The notes below the pieces were generated by a model that was not told the origin of the DNA, did not search any database, and saw only the letters and a list, made by a program, of their open reading frames with translations. Below, piece after piece: positions 1 to 11,243 of a stretch of DNA of 30,075 nucleotides (position 1 is its first letter; every line of letters starts with the position of its first letter). Both the position numbers and the translations under genes were made by a program. Location: assembly GCA_904063045.1 (NCBI GenBank), contig CAJFCJ010000138.1, positions 1-30,075 of the forward strand, in the 5' to 3' direction. This DNA comes from Dimorphilus gyrociliatus (lineage: Eukaryota > Annelida > Polychaeta > Dinophilidae).

Positions 1-74
1 AATTTGGATATAAATTTGCATTAAAATTGAAATTGTAATAAATTTGGATATAAATTTGCATTAAAATTGAAATA
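1..74. repeat. 40-bp tandem duplication, two copies
   Basis: Bases 1-34 are repeated at 41-74 with a 40-bp period (aatttggatataaatttgca and onward). Because 40 is not a multiple of three, the second copy shifts the frame of the minus-strand receptor exon that crosses it and creates a stop at about 19-21. It could be a real broken allele or an assembly effect at a contig edge. Confidence 0.85.
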
Positions 75-1360
75 TAAGAGATTTAAAGAAGATTCTAGTA
101 AAAATTTCTTTGGTATTGAACCCTTTATACTCATTTTTATAAAATATTGCCAAACAGTTTTATTAGAAGTTTGAAACTCTTTCATTAATTTTTCATTACT
201 ATTTTTATCTGTAAATTGGCATTGATATTCAATTTTTGAAATTATATTACAGTTTGACAGGTTAGACACTGTTTGAATTGAACATAAATGTTCATCGCTT
301 CCATTCAAGCAATTCACTATACCATCACAAACTTTTTTAATAGAAATATAGCGCATTTGGCTTTTGCATTTAAAATATCCTTTTGCAATGAAATTTTCTG
401 GGGATTGGTACAGATTTTCTTAATTTTTAAAAAAGCATTTCGATTACTATAACAGATTTTTACCACAAGCGGTTTCATCATCACCAAGGTAACAATCATG
501 ATTTCCATCGCATATCTGTTCAATTGATATACAAAAGTTGTCTCTGTGGCAAAGATAATGTCTATATGGACAAGAAGTTCTCGTGCAACTTGAATTTGTT
601 AAGTATAAATCAGTTATTGATATTCCTAAAGATGTCTTGAAAAAATAGCACGAATTATTATTTGGTGTAAATATATTTCTTATTGTCTCTTCGTCATTAT
701 TGCAGTCTTTTTTCCCATCATTCTTCAGAGACATTGGTAAACAATAATTATCGCATTGCAGTTGAAAATCTTTATAACAGCCTGAATTGATGAAGAGATA
801 TGCAGATAAATAAATTTCTCATATTAGAAATCTTACTCGACTGGAATTCCTTTACTAATGACCTTTTATCAAAGCATTTTTCGTCACTTTTATCATGGCA
901 ATTCCTCTCATTATTACATACTTTATTTTTATGAATACATTTTTTGTTTTTACATTGTCTGTTGTTTTTTATTCAATTTTAATATTTTCTAAAACTTTAG
1001 TTTTAATAACTAAAATATTCTGACTTGTAATTGTTTAGACATTTTCCTCTTTCTTTTTTTTTATAAAAAAAACATATAATAAATATTTAATAAACCAACT
1101 GCAATAGATTTCATCCGATCCATCAGAACAATCATTTTGGTAGTTGCAAACTTTTAGAATGCTAACTCTTTCATTAACAAAATGACATTCAAAATATAAT
1201 TCAATTGAATAGCATTCCTTTAAATTTTCATCTTCATTTGTTAAACAATCATTTATTCCATCGCAAACATTATTTATATTTATATAAATCCCACTAAGAG
1301 GACAGAAAAAAGTATTGACAGGTATAGTGGTATTTTCCCAGTTAAACAAAATTTTGTGGT
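21..1360 (-). CDS. LDLa-repeat receptor region (six LDLa modules, start of LRR), incomplete
   Basis: The product is not identified by name. It is an extracellular ligand-binding region of a receptor. Six LDLa modules are visible, in N-to-C order: two in the exon 1100-1360 (the second ends NDCSDGSDEIYC, with a calcium-type SDE), one at about 842-958 (CHDKSDEKC), one at about 680-775 (KKDCNNDEE), one at about 475-560 (CDGNHDCYLGDDETACG) and one at about 275-375 (CDGIVNCLNGSDEHLC). Leucine-rich sequence follows (SSLNLLYFNFN). LDLa followed by LRR is the known order in relaxin-receptor and GRL101-type GPCRs, so a seven-helix domain is expected beyond the left edge. Splice signals are clear for some exons (acceptor after ataaatag at 1361, donor GTAAGA near 835), but the join between the 1100-1360 exon and the next LDLa exon does not phase cleanly. 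The frame stops at position 21 because of the 40-bp duplication. It may be one gene with the block up to 5256. Confidence 0.6.
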
Positions 1361-2052
1361 CTATTTATAGCTTTTTAAACACAAAAAATAATATTTATAA
1401 GTACAAAGTTGTAATTAAAGACTTTTGCCACAGTTCACTTAAAAAGTAGCTTCCTTGGTTAGAAGTTAGGAAGATAATGATTATATATTATTAATAAATA
1501 ATTTTATACAAGTAGGGGTTTATGTGATTTATTTAAATGACAATTTCTAGTTGGCCACTTTTTAGTAAACTCCAAAAAAGAAAATATGTTTACTTTGAAT
1601 TTTATGACAAATAATTTTCTGTTTATTTATTGAAAGACAATTTTTATATTTACGTTCTAAATTGTCATAATACCATTTCCTTTTCGTGTTCCTCGTAGGA
1701 AAGAGAAAATTTTTATTGTTTATCTACTGAAAAAAAAGAGTAAAAATTTTCAATAACAACTAATATTCTTAACTGGAACATCTAATGAAAAACATTTGAC
1801 TGTTCTTATTAACTTGAAATATTCTGGTGGAAAGTAGGTTTGTTTGTCGAATATATCTCTTGGCTATGGTAGAGAGAAAGAGAGAAAGAAGTTTTCTTCC
1901 AATCAATGTGAAAATAGACAACTTACATTTGTATTAATATAAAGTGGCATATTGAGAAATTTCCCACTAGTTGTTTGATATGTTAATTGATTATTAACAA
2001 ATTTTGAATGTAAATGTGAATAAACTAATTTTATAAATAAATTAATTAGATT
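1361..2052. other. AT-rich stretch without a recognisable exon
   Basis: It separates the LDLa exons from the lectin-like exon on the same strand and could be a long intron. It contains a purine tract of gaga/gaaa type at about 1870-1892. No open frame with splice signals was found. Confidence 0.5.
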
Positions 2053-5000
2053 TTAGAATATTTGAAAACAATGTTTTTTATCTTTACAAAATCCAGGAAA
2101 TCTTAATTTTGGATATTTCAATATAAAATTGTCATGTTCAAAATCTATATCTTTTTCGGAGAATGTTTGTACGTTTGCTAGGCCTAATACGGAGAAAATA
2201 AACATTTTATTCAACGTTGGAAAGTCTGATAATGTTAGATTAATATCTTGGCAAAAATTTTGGATATCTTCCAGACTTTTAGTACTATTATTCTTGGGAA
2301 ACTGATAATAGCAGGTATCATAGATAATTAACACCGAATCACCACCATGGCAATCTAGTTTTTATATATTAAAAATTCAGTTGTGTTTATATATTATTGC
2401 TAATATATTCAAAAATTTAAACCTTTGATAGATTTAAGATTTGAACATTCAAGATGATATAGAAAATAAATATGTAGAATTGAGGTTATTCTATTTCTAT
2501 CTTTTCTATTTAATTTTGTTGATTCAATACTAAAGTAAACATTAACTAATATTATTTAATCTATTCAATTGTATAAATGAATAAATTTACCTTTTAATAG
2601 CTTTACAATTTGAAAGGAAACTTGAATTTTTCTGACATTTAAATAAAAGGACATTTGATCAACAATTTCTTTTTCATCACTTCTACTATAATAGTTTTCA
2701 TTTTCTCTTATTAAAGTTCCATAATTAAAGCCGAATGATGAGCAAATTCGCTGAGTTACATAAATGTACAAAAGTTTAATATTGTACCAATAAATGTCTC
2801 TAATTTGGAATCTGCCAGCGAATTTATCGTAAGAATGTTTCTGACCAATGTAGAGTATTTCATTAGGATTATTATATAATCTGAATCTGTTAGCTTTTTT
2901 TAAAATATGAAAAAAAAACTCCAATGTATTTTATAATTAAAATTTAAAATTCTTTTTTTCCTCTACTTGTAGTAGCTTTTGAAATATTTTCGCAAATTGG
3001 ATTAACAAACAACAACTTTTCTTCATCCATCATTGGTAAACACTCTCTTAGGGCACTTTTAGCAAAATCACAATTGGACAAGTCTGTCATCTACTCATTT
3101 TTAGAATACAAAATATATATATTTTTAATTTTTAAAAGTATCAAAATGAATAACCTGCAATTTGTAATTTTGTCTAAAACAGGAATTTTCTTTGACTACC
3201 ATTGAAAAATAATCGCAAATCGTTCGACAATAAAGAAAAAATTGAATTTTATCATCTTCAGATAAAAGTGTTAAAATTGTTCCATAAGTTTTGGATTTTA
3301 TAAAATAAAACAAGTTTATGTTATTTGTAAAAGATAAAAAATATTTATCTATTTCTCTTCCTTTATTAATTTCTATAAATTCAAAATCTATATAAAAAGA
3401 AAAACATTCAAACATTTGTATGATGTTCTTTTGAATTAGAAAAAAAACACCAATAACCTTCTAATTCGTGATAAAAACAGGTATCATGTTGAAATTTTAA
3501 AGATATTTTTCTAATTAATTTTGAATTTGTCGAGTTGATAAATACATATTTCAATTTTTAATGATATTGCAGTTGCATGTAAATTTATTTGAATTATAAA
3601 ACCACCTTTTTTGCAGATTTCTTTTCTGTTATTTAAGTGAGAAAATACTTTATAATACGTGAAATTTTTCTTTAAATATAATTGAAATGAGTTTAGAGGA
3701 ACACGATCGCTAAATATTTCTGGAATTTAATGATTTCATTTCTTAATTAATCTCTCTCCTTTCCAAGGAAATATCTACTCACTCATTGTATTACATATCA
3801 GATATGTTCCATTTACATCTGTATTATTTAAAACTTGTCTAATCTAATAGAAAAAAACTACTGTAATTTATTAGAAAAAAATTATAGCTGGTTTACAGTA
3901 AGATTTTTAGACTTGTCACCATTTTGTAGAATGAGAAAATGAATGGTAGATGATAATTTTAATTAAAATGTTACAAAGTCACTAGCTATACAATCTCACT
4001 ACAAGTAGTAAACAAAAATTTGTCTGTCTATGTTAGTAATATAATATCTTTCCCAAGAGAAATTAATAAATTTCAGAACAGATTCTCTTGTTATTGTTTG
4101 CATTAAATTTATTACAAAGATGACAAATTTGTGTTGATCACTACATATATATATATATAATTACAAAAAATTTAATTAGCATTAAAAACCTTATTTAAAG
4201 AATTACACGTAAAAGAACAAGCAATTTGCTTTTTAATATTAAAAGAAAATAATAATGGCATAATTCCAAAAGATTTTGATTTCATATAAAACTTGGGAGG
4301 TATGTCTCTAGTATGCAAAAAATAGTATCTCCAATATGGACTTATGGTATTATTTACTTTTATTACAAAATCTTTATAAAAGAGAATACTATATAACTAT
4401 TTCTTTATGTTAACACAAACAAACCATTCAACTGCTTAAACAAACAATTGAGCTTTCTTGAAATATCAATATTTTCAAATTTTACATCATATTCTTTATT
4501 TGGAAAATGCAAAAGTTTAACGCCAAATGTTTTATTATATTTAAATTCTTCAGTATAAGAGAACTCATTCTGTCCACAAAGTGTCCTCTGAAGTGATGGA
4601 TGATCTTGAATGAGATAATTTCTTCTTTGTTTTCTTAAAAATAAAATATAGCTATTTATTTTATACTCTCTAGCAAAAATGTCTAAGAGAAGACGAAAAG
4701 GGGGGAAAAGGAACGAAATGAGAAAGAAATATAATCTTCAATTTATCTCTATTTCTTGCCTTACATGTAGAACTTTTTCTGAAACATTTTAAATGAAGAG
4801 CTGGATATTTTTTTGAGATAATTAATTCTTTGAAATCATAATAACTATAAAACACAAAATTAATATGTCAAGCATGTTTTGAAAGAAACAAAATTATATT
4901 ATTTACAATATACAACAAGCTGTATTTGATTGTAGTATGAGAAAATGTTTACTACTTGATAAATCTTGTATTGTTGAAAGTGAAAAAAAACTATCATATC

Positions 5001-5256
5001 CTAATATCTTACACGTTTGATTTGAATTATTTCGAGATAGAATTTGATAAGTTATTGCATAAGTTTTATTATCATCTGGTAATTTTACTGTTAAAATTTC
5101 TTCCACACTTATTAAATCACTTTTCGTTATTGATAAATGAAAATCATTGGAGAAAAAGGTGTTATTTGTTGAAAAACTCGATCTAATTTCTCTATGACAA
5201 ATAATGAATTGATAAAGAGAGATCCAAAACTTGAAAAAGCTACTTTTCTTTTCCAT
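2053..5256 (-). CDS. Secreted/ectodomain protein with signal peptide and C-type-lectin-like exon
   Basis: Family uncertain. The ATG at 5256 opens with a basic then hydrophobic stretch (FFKFWISLYQFIICH) that looks like a signal peptide. A phase-consistent intron follows (about 4857-4917), leading into a Cys-containing exon (ALHLKCFRKSSTC). An open exon lies at about 4405-4640. Two further exons at 3783-3843 and 3606-3719 have gtgagt and gtggtt donors and join in phase 1. Cys-rich exons follow at about 3125-3520 and 2565-3090 (CDFAKSALREC; ENISKAT). The exon 2053-2354 reads like the first half of a C-type lectin domain: Cys, then VLIIYDTCYYQFP, then a Cys (NFCQD) and a hydrophobic stretch. A second, similar start (HDTCFYHELEGYW) lies near 3450-3500. 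The same-strand LDLa block downstream makes a single long receptor gene plausible. Exon limits between 2.4 and 3.5 kb are not settled, and a pseudogene cannot be excluded. Confidence 0.45.
4144..4158. repeat. Short (TA)n run
   Basis: A simple TA dinucleotide run in a probable intron or spacer of the minus-strand ectodomain locus. Confidence 0.8.
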
Positions 5257-5978
5257 ATTATAGAATAAAGGAAATTATACTAAAAGCAATAAAAGCAAAT
5301 TTTAAATACTAATTTTCTTTTTTTTCCATTGGTGATAAAATTACCAATATTTTTAACAGTAAAATAAGAAACTCTTAAAACTTAAAATTAATGTAAATCA
5401 AGTTTAAAAGTGTCTTAAATTGCCATTCAAACACTATTAAGTTGTTTCCGTTGATTTTTTAATCAAAATTTTTCTTGCATTGAAGATTCATTATTCAAAT
5501 GATAAACTTATAATTCCTGTCTCATATTTATATCCATCTCTTATAATGCCTAGTGATTGCTTTCCCTAACTTGAAGCAGAACCTACATTTTCTATTAAAA
5601 AAAGGAGTTTAAATAGAAGTAGGATTTTCTATATGAGAAAGAGAGAAAGAAGAAAGAAAGAATTGATATGAAGGGAGCAAAATGTTCATTATTCCATTTG
5701 TCAGCCAAGTAATATTTTCGATATTATTTTTTGTATTATTTGCAATTACATTCATTTTTTTATTAAATAGCCTTTGAATTACATTTGATCTCAGAAATAT
5801 TATTTATTTGGCTGTAGTTAACCTATTAGAATACAACAATGTTTTTTGTGCAGACTTTAAATTATCTCAAAATCATGTAGAAAGATTTCAAAATGTTTAT
5901 GTTGAATTGGCAATTGAACAAAGAAAAATGTCAAAGGTCAACTTGTCGTATTTCTTAGTACTCATAATCAATATAAAA
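5257..5978. other. Intergenic, 5' flank of the minus-strand ectodomain gene
   Basis: AT-rich. It holds a purine tract at about 5635-5660 (gaaagagagaaagaagaaag) resembling the one near 1.88 kb. The short plus-strand frame from 5808 has no family features and lies opposite another open frame. No RNA gene or promoter element could be assigned. Confidence 0.5.
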
Positions 5979-6708
5979 TTATGTAAAGCACTGAAATTGA
6001 AATATTTGGACATTATATAAAAGAGTAGATTTAGTAGGATTGATTTTTTTACGGCATGGCATAAGGAATTCCAATTGGTGACACGGTTCGACATGTGTAT
6101 TTGTGTCACAGTTTAAATAATTAAGCATATTATTCAAGTGACCGACATTCTTTGAAATATTGTTGAATAATATGATAATAATAGACAAACAAGTACCAGT
6201 TAATACTAAGTATTTGATGTAATAACAAAACATACCATCAACCACACATGAAAACGATATTTGAGCAGATGTAAATAATACAGACAAGTCTATTTTTTAG
6301 CCGTAACCATAGAAACAATATAAAAAAAATATGATTTAGATTATACATTTGTCTAATTTCTTTCTTTGAATTAAGACGCTAAGTGAAATATCTTAAAGAA
6401 AATCTCACTGCCTAATAATCTGATGCTTTCCAATATTTCACTTTATAATTACATTCCTCATTCGAGTTTGCTTATTATTCATAAATTGTTGCTGATAGTT
6501 CTATATCATCCTTATTTAAATAAAATATTTCTAATCTATTGCATGTATCTCTCTTCTTCATTTATTTCATTCCTCTTACTTTCAAAACACAACATTATTT
6601 AATAAAATTCAAGAAAATTACCAAACCTACAGCCAGAGTAGTGGTCTCGTTCAAGCAAGTATGCTGAGCGACAGCTTTAGTAATCTCTACAGGCTTTCTT
6701 TCGGACAT
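5979..6708 (-). CDS. Possible small two-exon membrane protein, unrecognised
   Basis: Not recognised. The ATG at 6708 opens a short exon whose codons look coding and are less AT-biased than the surroundings (MSERKPVEITKAVAQHTCLN, then ETTTLAVG). It ends at a GT donor near 6632-6635. A second open exon, about 5979-6289, follows an acceptor (aaaaaatag). It is entered in a compatible phase if the donor is G|GTTTGG. It encodes a hydrophobic stretch (YLVLTGTCLSIIIILFN) that could span a membrane, then a Cys- and Lys-containing tail. The implied intron is about 340 nt, long for this window. The two exons might belong to different genes, or the second could be a chance frame, so the model is tentative. 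Confidence 0.3.
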
Positions 6709-7456
6709 TGTTGCCTAGTGGTCTTGAGGGGATTGATAGTTATAAAGTAATTAGTACTTTTTGAGTAAAACAGTACTAAATAGTATTTTGGGAGGTTGGA
6801 GGAAAAAATCCGAGTAGATCTAAGTTTGAACAAAGGATTAGGTAATTTCTAGTATTAGTAAAGTTGAATTTTAACAGTGCTGAACTTGTTGAAGGTCGGT
6901 TCTTCTACGGCCACAAAATAAAAGAAGGCAGTAGCCCATATAATCGTGAGTCCATGTGATTACATAGCTAAGAGATGTATTCTCGTGGTACACTAAATCA
7001 GAGACGTAATTCTTACATTATATTAATACGGTATATATCACCCTTAACCATTATAACACCTTAATTGGTCGAGATCTGGAAAGTTCTCCAAGAGAATTGG
7101 CTGTATATATTGGGTTAGGGTTAGATTAAAACACAATAAATGAATATGTGAAACATGTTTCGATTGATATTCAATGCTATTGTTCATCATTTATTATGTG
7201 TCATACTAACTCTCCTTATAATTTTCATGAAAGCTATAAAAGCTATATAGTTCTGCTCACTGTTTTTTTTTCTAAAGTTATTTCTCCTTCTCCGTAGTGC
7301 ACGTAATGAATTATTTAAACACATGATGTTAACAAATGCATTACCATTTCCATCTGAAAGAGAGTTTGTTATTCCATAATAAATATTTAAATAAGTAAGA
7401 GTTGAGATTAGATCCTTTTTACTGAATGAGTAAATGGTCGGATTTTACAGCAATCT
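6709..7456. other. Intergenic; includes two TTAGGG-like units
   Basis: Upstream of the channel gene and of the putative small minus gene, which would diverge from here. At 7112-7124 it reads gggttagggttag, two units of the common animal telomere motif, too short to be a telomere. An acceptor-like ttttacag ends six bases before the channel ATG, so the channel's 5' UTR may be spliced or trans-spliced. Nothing else recognised. Confidence 0.5.
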
Positions 7457-10400
7457 ATGGATTTTAAGAACGAAACACCAATGTCAAAGAACTCTGTTAT
7501 AGAGACGGCACAAGAGAAAAATTGGACAGATTTCTCTAAAGAGACAACATTTCACGGTGTAAAGAACATCTTTGCTAGAGAAACGTCGTTATTTAGGCGA
7601 ATTGGATGGGTATTTATTATTTGTGGAGCAATTTTTTTATTCTGCTATCAAGTTGTAAGAAGAGGAATGGACTATAATAAGAAAGATGTTACAGTAAATG
7701 TTGAAGTTATATACTCAAGAACTCTTGAATTTCCATCAGTTACTGTCTGTAATCAAAATAAATTCAGGTAAATTCATATACATAGAAAAGTGAGATAGAG
7801 CCTTTTCTTGTTTCAGATAAGATTTAAATTATAGGTTTTGAGTACTGATTTATGTCACACTCTGCGTAGTTAGTTTAATCTCATATATGAATTTAGGAAT
7901 GACACTAGGTTGAATAAAACTAGGCCAATATTCATTGGGTTCTTTATGAAATATTAATATAATAATTTGTTTCTATCAAAAGGATGAGTAGTACTGTTGA
8001 ATTGGGTTTATATGAATATATCAGCAACATTTACAATTCTGGAACTAATGAAAATAGTTCGTTTTATGCAAATTTGCCTGGAAATTTTATAAATGACACA
8101 GAATTTGTCTTCAATTACACAGCGCATAGAAAAACTCATTTTATATTTGACTGTCAATGGGCTAATAAACCATGTAAATCTGAATATATTTCAAAAACTA
8201 TTACTCAGTATGGAGTATGCTATACATTCAATTCTCCCTCTGCCCTTAATCAAACCAAGGGCTTAACTATTACTGAACCCGGAATGGCTAATGCCCTCTC
8301 TATTTCGTTCAACATTGAACAATACGAACACATGCCTGGACCCTTGAACAATGCTGGTGTGAAAATACTGTTACACGATGATTACAAAAAGCCACTTATA
8401 GCTGACTTAGGATTCACAATAGCACCTGGAATGCATACACTTGTTGGAATAGAGCGAATTGAATCTTATAAGCTTAGCGATCCATATGGGGAATGTGTGA
8501 AATCAGAATACAAATCACGCGCTGAATGTATAGATTATTGTCGGTTAAGTAGGGTGGCAGCTATGTGCCACTGTATTCCATTTGACGCTATTGTCATTCT
8601 AGGAGAGGATATAAAAAATTACAAGAGATATTGTAATTTATCAGAGACATATGGATGTGTAAGAGCATCATTAGAAAAAGTACTAAATGACAAAAATATA
8701 CACTGTTCATGTTCTGTTCCTTGTTCTCAGACTATTTATGAACCTAATCTCTCATTTTCATCAATATCAGGATTTGCAGCCAAAAAGCTGTTAAATAGAA
8801 ATTCAACGAAAATGAATGATTTGAAAGAAAATTTTTATAAAATTTTAGAAATTAGAGAAAAAGATGTTAAAAATAATTTTGAAAAAAATAAAGAAATAAT
8901 CTCTGAATTTACAACAAAAATGTTTTTTGTTTTACAACAACTTGATAATTCTTTTAGAGAATTCTTAACTAATCAAGAAGATGTTAAATTGTTTGATGAT
9001 CTTTTCATAGATTTATATAATATTATGATAAACTTTGGAAAAATGGCAGATTCTTTTGATTCTTATCCAATGAGACATATTAGACAACAACTGCTTATCA
9101 AATCGAATAAGATTTATCAATACAAAACAGGCCTATTTGGACCAATTTTAATAGAGAAGAATGAAATGATAACCAATTTGGAAGACTGTATAAAAGATAT
9201 ACACAAAATGAATGAAACAATTTTTACAGTAGCCTGTAATGAATTTATGAAACATTTCAAGTTTACTGAATATAGGATACCAGTCCAAGATTTTCGTCTC
9301 TTTTGGACTGTAGCTATAAAAGACCTTCAAGATCTATTAAGTAACACAATCCAAGCGGCAAATTTAAACAAAATGCATATTAATGAAATAGAAAGAATAT
9401 TTGGCATGAATATAAGTAATTCAAAATTATCATTTAATAAAATATGTCAACCATTCTACGATAAACTGGTAGATATGGAAAAATTAATGACATTTCCTAC
9501 TGTATTTCAGAATGATAGCTTTGCTAACATTGTTACAAAGATTAATACTACAATTAAAGCATTATTAAGCATGGACAAGAATTTATATCAAATTAATAAC
9601 TTCCATAATTCATACTGTCTCCTTGAAAACAGAATATTCGCTGAGATCGATAGTAGAATTAGAGAACTTTTAATTAATTCAGAAGATATTGCTTTTGAAT
9701 TATCAGAATTTCATAAATCAACAAAATCATTTTATGACATTCATCATTTGGTTCTCACAAAAACTCAACAATTTCAATCATATCTAAAAAAAAATTCCAC
9801 TATAAAAAAAGCTTATATATCAAATTCTCTCAGTTTGAATTGTTTACTTGATAATATCAAGAGTTTAAGGAATTTCTATGAGAATATACAATCGCAAAAA
9901 TCAGAATTTCTGAATAAAATAGAAAAAATTTCCAGAAAATTATCAGTTATTGAAAGTTATATTAATCTGATATTTATGTGGCCATTTGCAGTAAAACATC
10001 CAGACAATACAGATATTAAGTACAATAATGTAGATAAGGTCTTTTCAATGATTACTAAGAAGAAAATTGAACATAATCTTGATATAAATTGTCCTAAAGA
10101 AAGTTTACAGTACTTCTTAGGAGATACTTGGAGTACTTGTTTAAAAACATTTACAAATGGAATGATTTATCATAATCTTGATTTTCCTAATATTTCTCAA
10201 AGATCATTTAATGATGTTTTAAACAAGTACAATGACCTTCAACTTTTTATGAATGAATTTGAAAAAGCTTCAAAGGTTGATAAAAATTTTTTCAGGTAAG
10301 ATTTTTAATATTTCTCCTCCTTTAGAAACATTTACAAAAATGGATATAAACAGAAGGAATTTTGCAAAAGTTGATGTTTTCTACAAAGAAATGAGCTTTC

Positions 10401-10765
10401 AGAAGATAATACAACAGGAAAAATTTGCATTTCTTTCTTTCATCTCTGAAATTGGCGGATTTTTAGGTTTGGTTTTAGGCGCTTCTGTCATAACAATTAT
10501 TGAATTTATTGATTTTTTTGCCTATAAGGTAATTTTTTTACTGGATAAAATTATCTGAAATGTTGAATCATTCTTTTTCTCCCCTTTCAGCTTACAGCAA
10601 AAATCTCTAGAAGAATTTGAGAAAGCTCAAGTAGCGACACCTGATGACAGTAATTTTCAAACCAATAGAAAGATTTTGTCACAATCTTTATCTGGGGAGA
10701 AATTTATTTTAGGGAGAGGAACAAAATATGTTTTATTTAGTAGCTGGCACTACTCTAACTGTTAA
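7457..10765 (+). CDS. DEG/ENaC (ASIC-like) cation channel with ~500-aa extracellular insertion
   Basis: Subunit of a trimeric, amiloride-type sodium/cation channel in the plasma membrane. Four exons join in phase: 7457-7767, 7983-10295, 10354-10528, 10598-10765, giving 988 aa. Seen in order: N-terminal gating motif TTFHG (HG at 33-34), TM1 about 49-66, post-TM1 FPSVTVCNQNKFR, a Cys-rich extracellular region (FDCQW, YGVCYTF), the LGFTIAPGMHT strand typical of ASICs, and the family signature ECIDYCRLSRVAAMCHC with HCSCSVPCSQTIYEP. TM2 lies at about 901-932 with the GAS selectivity filter at 917-919, then a short cytosolic tail. Between FAAKKLL (about 374) and NFAKVDVFY (about 877) sit roughly 500 residues, predicted mostly helical, Lys/Asn/Glu-rich, with seven Cys and several N-glycosylation sites. 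ASICs have only about a dozen residues there. The insertion is open within the single long exon and visibly more A/T-rich than the channel core. Upstream stops favour the ATG used. Confidence 0.92.
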
Positions 10766-11243
10766 CTTGGCAAAAAGAAATTTTTTGAAATAACTGAGTG
10801 TGTTACAGGCAATATATATATAAATGTTGTAATTAACTACATTATTAAATAACCAATAAGCTCATTTAGTCTTTGTAATATCCATCTTAAAATTAAATAG
10901 AGAATGTGAAATGAACAGTGAAATAGGATTTCGCATGGATGATAGAGAAAACGTTATCATTAGGGGATGCTCTCTCCAACTCCAGTTTCGTATGAAAACT
11001 TCTGACCTAAAATACATGCTTGCATAAAAATTTGAAAGTAACTATTTCCTATCTACAATTTGTTATTTATTCAAAAACTGTATTCAATTTAGGAAAGGAG
11101 AAATTTTTTCTGAAGAATTTTCTTAATAAGTATACCTAAAGAAAAGATATCTTCCTTCTCCAATTTATTATCCAGTAGGTGTATGTTGGTCAGTGATATG
11201 ATAACAGATTGGCCAATTACCTTCAAAAGAAGAGAAAGACTAG
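10766..11243. other. Convergent intergenic spacer
   Basis: Lies between the 3' ends of the channel gene (plus) and the LRR-GPCR (minus). No exon or RNA gene was recognised; the 3' UTRs of both are expected here. Confidence 0.5.

Noticed and set aside
5808-6109. Overlapping plus and minus frames near 5.8-6.1 kb
   Set aside because: The plus frame lies partly opposite the better-supported minus exon at 5979-6289 and has no family features.
6640-6720. GC-richer patch considered as a tRNA or spliced-leader RNA
   Set aside because: No cloverleaf arms or T-loop; the minus strand reads as a short coding exon instead.
9148-9330. Minus-strand frame inside the channel insertion
   Set aside because: Shadow of the long plus-strand exon.
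10591-10620. Alternative last-exon acceptor of the channel at 10590
   Set aside because: It gives a tail of only nine residues; the acceptor at 10597 gives a longer in-phase tail. The short form remains possible as a splice variant.
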